Of a stretch of DNA of 7,419 bases, positions 1 to 4,445 are shown piece by piece. The DNA is from Candidatus Bathyarchaeota archaeon (GTDB taxonomy: Archaea; Thermoproteota; Bathyarchaeia; TCS64), in the NCBI GenBank assembly GCA_016867505.1, contig VGJH01000061.1, positions 1 to 7,419 on the forward strand. Direction: 5' to 3'. Each line of letters starts with the position of its first letter. The stretch's first letter is position 1. Below the pieces are notes generated by a model. The model searched no databases. It saw only the letters and a program-made list of their open reading frames with translations, and was not told the origin of the DNA. A program made the translations under genes and the position numbers.

Positions 1-764
1 TCGAGGTAGCTTGATAGCCCCAGTATTATTCGTCCATGAATTTTATCTCCTCCTCTTCCGAATTTGATGTTGACTCCACATTGTGTTCCTCTCTTTAGCA
101 TTCGTTTCACAACGGTTCCGACATTATCTGTAATCAGTACATCAGGGTCTTCTGTTTCTAGGGCTGCATTAAAGTTTTCAAGTACGCTTTTTTCTGAACC
201 TTTAAGGCATTGAATCAACTGTTCATATTCATTATAGATACTAACTTCGTCGATTATGCCATCTAACGGTGCTTGGAACCTCATAATTTTAAAAGGTGGA
301 GGTGCAACCATCTCGTCGTCTTCAATTCTTTTGAGGGTGGTGAGAACTCCTTTGTCCTCATCAAACTCACAGAAGCTGGTGGGGGCTACACCCTTATCCA
401 TAAGATACCACTGAATTGGAGCTAAATCCACATCATAAACGTCCTTGACTTCCATGAGGTTTCTAGTATATTCTATGACTTCCTTCAGTGAATTAACTAA
501 GTCTACTCTTATTTCTGCAAAAATCTTTTTTTCTATTCGTCTAAGATTGATATATCTTCGAACCTCTGAGACTGAATAAATTAAGGGATGAGTCTCAAGA
601 ATTCCCCGAAGCAATTCGATTGTGACTCCCTCCTTCATGTCAGCCAAAAAACACGGACGATGCCTCTCCCTAAGTAGGAGGGGTTTTCCCTCTTCTGGTT
701 TAAACCATAGCCAAGCATATTCATCTTTCAAGTATGGTTCAAGTAGCCAGCCTCTTCTTTTCAA
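1..764 (-). CDS. B-family DNA polymerase, N-terminal part (PolB2-like, exonuclease motifs lost), cut by window edge
   Basis: The reading frame is open for 254 codons from a TTG at 764 to the left edge. It begins KRRGWLLEPYL and later reads VYDVDLAPIQWYLMDKG (residues 109-125). Both match the N-terminal domain of archaeal B-family polymerases, and GRIILGLSSYLE (244 onward) matches the end of the exonuclease-like domain. The 3'-5' exonuclease looks dead. Where Exo I should read DIE, the sequence is IMRFQAP (160-166). Where Exo II should have an N-x-x-x-F-D pattern, DPDVLITDNVG is followed by TVVKRML (206-223) without the catalytic Asp. This is the state known for the archaeal PolB2 family. The TTG start overlaps the upstream gene's stop as TTGA, and GGTGA (775-771) lies 6 nt before it, so translation is probably coupled. 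The polymerase palm is outside the window, so its activity cannot be judged. Assignment to B-family polymerases is firm; PolB2 is an inference. Confidence 0.85.
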   Translation of the reverse strand, partial: MKRRGWLLEPYLKDEYAWLWFKPEEGKPLLLRERHRPCFLADMKEGVTIELLRGILETHPLIYSVSEVRRYINLRRIEKKIFAEIRVDLVNSLKEVIEYTRNLMEVKDVYDVDLAPIQWYLMDKGVAPTSFCEFDEDKGVLTTLKRIEDDEMVAPPPFKIMRFQAPLDGIIDEVSIYNEYEQLIQCLKGSEKSVLENFNAALETEDPDVLITDNVGTVVKRMLKRGTQCGVNIKFGRGGDKIHGRIILGLSSYL

Positions 765-1771
765 CCTGTTTCACCGCCTTTGTTCTCAAAGCGGCGGAGT
801 TTTTCTGAGAGTTCCTCAATTAGTCTCCTGTTATCAATGGCTGCAGTCAGTAGTAGCAAGTCAAAGAGGGAGACTGATTCAGCGTATGTGATTGCTCCTA
901 TCTCTGAAGACCAAGCCTCCACGAGCCTGTCAAAAGCCTCCCTGCGACTAGGCTTGACAAGCGCGTCTCTAAATCCTCTCCTAAGTCTAACAACAGCTTC
1001 ATTGAATGAATCTCTTAAAGGCGGAGTGTTTCTACCCAATTCATTAACCCCCTGAAAACAATATTCAACGGATCCCCGAGGCTTCACCGAACTTTTAACT
1101 AGGAAAGCCCTTCGGAATCCTTTTCCCCAATTACCACGGAGATGAACGGTCATATTCGCTAGGTGATCAAGGAAACTACTGACCTCAGCTCTAGGCAACA
1201 GTTTTGCCTTGACTTCCCGAGCTGAAGCCACTACTGGGACCTCATGGAAGGCGCATGCTTGTCGGATCCTTGAAATCGAACGCTGGACTTCTTCCATAAC
1301 TTTTTCTCGCTTTTGCTTCCGAGCATCATCGATCTGCAGCTTGTAGAGGCCACTAACGAGAACGAGGCTCACACAATTTTCATCAAGTGTTTTTTCTAAT
1401 GCACAAGCAAGTTGAGATTGCTGATCAGCAGATGATGCGGTGAGGACTCGAACCCTTCGTAGTGCTTTCTCTGGTGATAATCCTTTGTGTTCCAAAATTT
1501 GAAGCAGTGGCTCTACCTCGATGACGTTTCGCTCAACTCTATAGTTTCCACATATTGCATAAATCACTTGATGGACTGCGTCTTCGGGTTGAAGGGCATT
1601 AATGAGCAAGTTTATGAAAACTTCGTTCAGCAGATCATCTTCCCCGTAGAATAAGTAGAAGGAGCCTCCGCCTATGCTTCCAAGTAATTCATCTAGTTGA
1701 GAACTACCTGTTGACAACAACCTGCTTCGAGTTGATTCGGCTAGCTGAAGAGCAGAGGCAAAACCTGACAA
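761..1771 (-). CDS. RadA/RecA-fold protein with degenerate ATPase motifs, polymerase-associated
   Basis: This 336-residue protein keeps the RadA/Rad51 framework: STGSSQLDELLG (20-31), GSFYLFYGE (36-44), LTASSADQQSQLACALE (110-126) like the RadA segment after Walker A, HEVPVVASA (176-184), and LRGNWGKGFRRAFLVKSS (211-228) near the end of the core. The nucleotide-binding residues are gone. The Walker A position reads GEDDLLNE (43-50) instead of GxxxxGKT, and Walker B reads LVLVSG (136-141) with Ser for the Asp. It should not hydrolyse ATP in the RadA way and is more likely a structural or recruiting factor. Residues 247-336 form an extra mainly helical C-terminal region not found in RadA, possibly a docking domain. 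The start is TTG at 1771; an in-frame stop lies at 1786-1784 and no other start codon falls between. No ribosome-binding site precedes it, but a TATA-like box is placed for a leaderless mRNA. It is the first gene of an operon with the polymerase. It resembles the inactivated RecA homologues reported beside PolB2, and ImuA is a bacterial analogue. Confidence 0.8.
   Translation of the reverse strand: MSGFASALQLAESTRSRLLSTGSSQLDELLGSIGGGSFYLFYGEDDLLNEVFINLLINALQPEDAVHQVIYAICGNYRVERNVIEVEPLLQILEHKGLSPEKALRRVRVLTASSADQQSQLACALEKTLDENCVSLVLVSGLYKLQIDDARKQKREKVMEEVQRSISRIRQACAFHEVPVVASAREVKAKLLPRAEVSSFLDHLANMTVHLRGNWGKGFRRAFLVKSSVKPRGSVEYCFQGVNELGRNTPPLRDSFNEAVVRLRRGFRDALVKPSRREAFDRLVEAWSSEIGAITYAESVSLFDLLLLTAAIDNRRLIEELSEKLRRFENKGGETG
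771..775 (-). promoter_or_regulatory. ribosome-binding site for the polymerase gene
   Basis: GGTGA on the minus strand lies 6 nt before the TTG at 764 and is complementary to the conserved 3' tail of archaeal 16S rRNA. It sits inside the last codons of the RecA-like gene. It decides the TTG start: the in-frame alternative GTG at 773 belongs to another frame that stops within a dozen codons. Confidence 0.6.
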
Positions 1772-1795
1772 AGCAAAATCGCATCAGTTTCTACG

Positions 1796-1803
1796 AATAT
1801 AAA
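1796..1803 (-). promoter_or_regulatory. TATA box of the RecA-like/polymerase operon
   Basis: TTTATATT on the minus strand is centred about 28 nt upstream of the TTG start at 1771. The usual archaeal spacing would put transcription start at or a few bases before that codon. This fits a leaderless or near-leaderless mRNA and explains the lack of a ribosome-binding site. The facing flavodoxin promoter lies in the same intergenic region. Confidence 0.5.
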
Positions 1804-1880
1804 CCGAACCTAGCACATGAGGTGTGAGAGAGCAATGAAAATGGGTTACTAAATCAATTCTATTAAAGATATCGATGAGA

Positions 1881-1897
1881 ACCCTCTTAAAGAGTGT
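1881..1897. promoter_or_regulatory. palindrome in the flavodoxin promoter, possible operator
   Basis: CTCTT-A-AAGAG (1884-1894) is a perfect inverted repeat around one central base. It extends outward past one mismatched pair to a 17-nt imperfect palindrome. It ends 22 nt before the flavodoxin ATG, so it covers the likely core promoter. Its TTAAAG centre could itself serve as a weak TATA element. A dimeric repressor site is possible; no regulator is encoded nearby, and a chance palindrome cannot be excluded. Confidence 0.3.
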
Positions 1898-1919
1898 GTA
1901 TAATATTTAATTGATTGAT

Positions 1920-2363
1920 ATGATAAAAGCGCTTGTACTGTATCATTCTCAACAATCCGGTAATACTGCCAAGATGGCTGAAGCAGTTGCTGAAGGCCTA
2001 AAATCGGAAGGGCTTGAAGTCACTCTGCATAATGCAAATGAGAGAAGGTTCCCCTTATCCGAATTCTCCAAATATGGGTGTGTGGCTTTTGGCACACCTG
2101 ATTACTTTGGATATTTAGCTGGTACAATGAAAACCTTCTTAGATGATTGGTATCTTCAAAGAAACCAACCAGGAAACTCTGGTAAGCCTTATGCAGTATT
2201 TTATAGCCATGGTGGAGGAGGACGTGTAAAAGATACTCTTACTCTTTTTAGTCGAATTGGTACCATTGTTGGTGATCCAATAGGATCAAGGGGTGTCCCC
2301 ACGCCAGAAGTGTTGGAAGCTTGTAAGCAGTTAGGGATAAAATTAGGAAAATCTGTAAAATAA
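1920..2363 (+). CDS. flavodoxin-like FMN-binding protein (WrbA/flavodoxin family)
   Basis: This 147-residue single-domain protein has the flavodoxin fold. Strand 1, IKALVLYHS (2-10), leads into the FMN phosphate loop SQQSGNTA (10-17). The second flavin loop is FGTPDYFGYLAG (57-68) followed by MKTFLDDW, very like the WrbA/NAD(P)H:quinone oxidoreductase group. A third loop is YSHGGGGR (95-102). It should bind FMN and act as a cytoplasmic electron carrier or small reductase; the substrate cannot be told. I chose the ATG at 1920 because the protein then begins directly with the first strand, as family members do. An in-frame TTG at 1911 would add three residues and is the alternative. Neither start has a ribosome-binding site. 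It diverges from the RecA-like operon and is followed by a T-run terminator, so it is probably transcribed alone. Nearby rubrerythrin makes a redox-stress role possible. Confidence 0.85.
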   Translation: MIKALVLYHSQQSGNTAKMAEAVAEGLKSEGLEVTLHNANERRFPLSEFSKYGCVAFGTPDYFGYLAGTMKTFLDDWYLQRNQPGNSGKPYAVFYSHGGGGRVKDTLTLFSRIGTIVGDPIGSRGVPTPEVLEACKQLGIKLGKSVK

Positions 2364-2365
2364 AC

Positions 2366-2376
2366 CTCTCTTTTTT
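2366..2376 (+). terminator. T-run terminator after the flavodoxin gene
   Basis: A pyrimidine stretch ending in six T residues (2371-2376) begins three bases after the flavodoxin stop codon. Archaeal RNA polymerase terminates at such T-runs without a hairpin. The same tract merges into the TATA-like element of the next gene. Confidence 0.45.
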
Positions 2377-2380
2377 ATAT
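2374..2380 (+). promoter_or_regulatory. TATA-like box for the MFS gene
   Basis: TTTATAT is centred 43 nt before the MFS start codon and predicts a leader of roughly 15-20 nt. A second AT-rich element at 2395-2404 lies too close to the ATG to serve the annotated start. Background AT content is high here, so this is tentative. Confidence 0.3.
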
Positions 2381-2419
2381 CAAATACTTTTCTATTTGTA
2401 AATATCAAGAGTTTGAACT

Positions 2420-3796
2420 ATGAACAGAAATGAATTTTTAAACTTAAGGTTAGTTATTTTTATTGTTACTTTAACGAGTTTTTTAACGCCATTTAATAGT
2501 TCAAGTTTCAATATTGCTTTACCAAATATTTCTAAGGAATTTAATTTGGATGCAATATCCATGAGTTGGGCAAGTTCTGCATTTTTACTGACTTCAGCTA
2601 TCTTTTTAGTACCTTTTGGTCGTATCGCTGATATTTATGGTAGAAAGAAAATATTCTTTATAGGTACCATTTTTTTTGGTATTTCATCAATGTTTCTAGG
2701 CATTTATCCTTCAGCTTCTTATCTAATTTTTTTAAGAGCTTTCCAAGGATTTTCATCAGCAATGATTTTTGGCACAGGAATAGCTATTCTAGTATCACAA
2801 TCCCCAACTGAATCTAAAGGCTCGATTCTAGGAATCAATGCAGCTTCAGTGTACATTGGTCTAAGTACTGGTCCATACATTGGTGGAGTTTTAACTCAGA
2901 TGTTTGGATGGAGAAGCATATTATACACAATCGCAATGGTAAGTTTTCTGTCATCATTATTAATTTTATTCTTTTTAAAAGGAGAATGGCGAGAAGCTGC
3001 AGGAGAAAAATTCGATTTATTTGGTTCAATCATTTATGGTTTAACACTTTTTTTGTTAATGTATGGATTTAGTCTATTGCCTTCTATTGAAAGCGTAACT
3101 CCTATAGTTTTTGGTATAATAAGCTTCTTTTATTTCATAAAATTCGAATTAAATTGCGAATATCCCTTAATGGATATTCGTCTTTTTTTAAAAAATCAGT
3201 TTTTTGCTCTTGGAAACTTTACTGCATTAATAAGTTTTGCATCAACGTTTGCAGTCACTTTCCTTTTAAGCCTTTATCTTCAATATCTTAAGGGATTATC
3301 ACCCCAAGATGCAGGGCTAATACTGATGTCTTCACCTATAATTCAAGCAATAATTGCACCTCTATCAGGTAGACTTTCTGACAAAAAAGAGCCTCGAAAA
3401 ATTGCTGCACTTGGAATGGGATTTTCTAGTCTAGGGTTAGGCTCATTAATTTTTATTAATGAAAGCTCTTCAACCATCCAAATTGTTTTAAGTTTATGTA
3501 TTATTGGTTTAGGGCTTGCATTATTTGGCGCACCAAACACCAATTTAATTATGAGTTCTGTGGAAAAACGGTTTTTTGGTATTGCATCTAGCACCTTAGG
3601 CACTATGAGATTATTGGGTCAGACGCTGAGCCAAAGTGTGGCGATGATGATTTTCGCTATTTATTTAGGTAGAACTATTATTACTCCACAAATATATTCA
3701 CAGCTTGAGGTAGCTATTCAAGTATCTTTTATATTATTTTTTATTTTTTCAATAATTGGCATTATCGCTTCGCTGATGAATAGTAAAAAAAATTAG
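2420..3796 (+). CDS. MFS multidrug efflux transporter, DHA2 (EmrB/QacA-type), 14 TM helices
   Basis: This 458-residue membrane protein is a proton-driven exporter by family. NIALPNI (31-37) is the DHA motif D. GRIADIYGRKK (67-77) is motif A in the loop between helices 2 and 3. LRAFQG (105-110) is motif B with its conserved Arg. GLSTGPYIGG (147-156) is the antiporter motif C, followed by GWR. A second motif-A-like loop, PLSGRLSDKK, lies in the C-terminal half. I count 14 hydrophobic helices: six, two extra central ones, then six. That is the DHA2 layout, and the length is slightly below the usual 470-520. The substrate is unknown; drugs, toxic metabolites or bile-type compounds are typical. 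The DNA is clearly more AT-rich than the flanking genes, with many Phe, Ile and Lys codons ending in A/T, which may reflect membrane composition or recent transfer. Its last four bases overlap the convergent rubrerythrin gene. Confidence 0.92.
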   Translation: MNRNEFLNLRLVIFIVTLTSFLTPFNSSSFNIALPNISKEFNLDAISMSWASSAFLLTSAIFLVPFGRIADIYGRKKIFFIGTIFFGISSMFLGIYPSASYLIFLRAFQGFSSAMIFGTGIAILVSQSPTESKGSILGINAASVYIGLSTGPYIGGVLTQMFGWRSILYTIAMVSFLSSLLILFFLKGEWREAAGEKFDLFGSIIYGLTLFLLMYGFSLLPSIESVTPIVFGIISFFYFIKFELNCEYPLMDIRLFLKNQFFALGNFTALISFASTFAVTFLLSLYLQYLKGLSPQDAGLILMSSPIIQAIIAPLSGRLSDKKEPRKIAALGMGFSSLGLGSLIFINESSSTIQIVLSLCIIGLGLALFGAPNTNLIMSSVEKRFFGIASSTLGTMRLLGQTLSQSVAMMIFAIYLGRTIITPQIYSQLEVAIQVSFILFFIFSIIGIIASLMNSKKN

Positions 3797-4368
3797 TAAT
3801 TTTCTGTATTTAATTCATAATAACTTCGGGGGTGTTTGCATGCTGGACAAGTTTCAGGTGCTTCTTTTCCATGGTGAATATAACCACAATTCCTGCATTT
3901 CCACTCAACTTCCTTATCTCTTTTGAACAAAGTGCCCTTAATGACTCTGCCTAGTAAAATTCTATAACGTTTCTCATGTTTCTCTTCTACTTCACCAATT
4001 TCTGTGAAAGCAGTGGCTACTTCCTTGAATCCCTCTTTTAACGCTGTCTTAGCAAATGATGGATACAATATACCCCACTCCATTTTTTCGCCATCAGCAG
4101 CTGCTAGGAGATTATTTGTAGTTTCACCAATTATTCCAGCGGGGTAAGAAGCAACTATTTCAACCTCTCCACCTTCAAGGAATTGGAAAAAAACTTTAGC
4201 ATGTTCTTTTTCGTTTTCAGCCGTTTCAAGGAAAATCGCTGAAATTTGCTCATATCCTTCTCTTTTAGCTACACTAGCAAAGTAAGTGTATCTATTTCTT
4301 GCTTGACTTTCTCCAGCAAAAGCTTTCAAAAGATTTTTTTCGGTCTTCGTTCCTTTTATTACAACCAT
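3793..4368 (-). CDS. rbr: rubrerythrin
   Basis: This 191-residue protein is a complete rubrerythrin. An N-terminal four-helix ferritin-like domain (about 8-145) binds a di-iron centre, and a C-terminal rubredoxin domain (about 153-191) binds one iron. Visible iron ligands are E20 (in AGES), E53xxH56 (in ENEKEH), E94 and E97 (in GEKMEW), E128xxH131 (in EVEEKH), and the rubredoxin cysteines C158-x2-C161 and C174-x2-C177. The family reduces hydrogen peroxide to water in the cytoplasm of anaerobes, taking electrons from NAD(P)H through rubredoxin or a flavoprotein. Length and motif spacing are standard, so it is probably functional. The ATG at 4368 gives the usual family N-terminus (KGTKTEKNLLKAFAGES) and lies about 26 nt from a TATA-like element, so the mRNA may be leaderless. 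It follows the molybdoenzyme gene by 77 bases on the same strand, so read-through from it is possible. Confidence 0.95.
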   Translation of the reverse strand: MVVIKGTKTEKNLLKAFAGESQARNRYTYFASVAKREGYEQISAIFLETAENEKEHAKVFFQFLEGGEVEIVASYPAGIIGETTNNLLAAADGEKMEWGILYPSFAKTALKEGFKEVATAFTEIGEVEEKHEKRYRILLGRVIKGTLFKRDKEVEWKCRNCGYIHHGKEAPETCPACKHPRSYYELNTENY

Positions 4369-4390
4369 GCATATGGACTTGATTTTATAC

Positions 4391-4398
4391 TAAATAAA
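4391..4398 (-). promoter_or_regulatory. TATA box of the rubrerythrin gene
   Basis: TTTATTTA on the minus strand is centred about 26 nt before the rubrerythrin ATG, the spacing expected for a leaderless archaeal transcript. A closer TATAAAAT (4389-4382) would start transcription inside the gene and fits less well. No ribosome-binding site is seen before the ATG. Confidence 0.4.
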
Positions 4399-4420
4399 TC
4401 ATTACATTTCTGTTTGAAAG

Positions 4421-4435
4421 ATAATTGTCAATGAT
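4421..4435. promoter_or_regulatory. imperfect palindrome upstream of rubrerythrin, possible operator
   Basis: ATAATTG-T-CAATGAT is a 15-nt inverted repeat with 7-base arms, one mismatch and one central base. It lies about 23 nt upstream of the rubrerythrin TATA-like box, where archaeal activators or repressors often bind. It is also just past the molybdoenzyme stop, so it could be a weak transcript-end structure. It is AT-rich and may be chance. Confidence 0.22.
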
Positions 4436-4445
4436 TTTTAGATTA

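Noticed and set aside
622..891. Plus-strand open frame spanning the polymerase/RecA-like junction
   Set aside because: It is a shadow of two well-supported minus-strand genes, and the translated product has no plausible protein features.
780..1055. Open frame on the plus strand inside the RecA-like gene
   Set aside because: It is antisense to a gene with clear family motifs, is Ser/Leu-rich with no recognisable domain, and has no promoter or ribosome-binding site.
1815..1827. CACA-5 nt-TGTG inverted repeat in the divergent intergenic region
   Set aside because: Four-base arms are too short to distinguish from chance.
1837..1842. ATTTTC on the minus strand, matching the ANTTTC damage-response hexamer of Sulfolobales, upstream of the RecA-like operon
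   Set aside because: A six-base motif with a free position is expected often by chance in this DNA. It is a single copy 34 nt from the TATA-like box, and the lineage is not known to use this system.
1911..1919. TTG at 1911 as the flavodoxin start
   Set aside because: It adds only three residues before the first strand; the ATG at 1920 gives a cleaner family N-terminus.
3343..3603. Minus-strand open frame inside the MFS gene
   Set aside because: The transporter motifs on the opposite strand are continuous across it. The same applies to the minus frame at 2835-3029.
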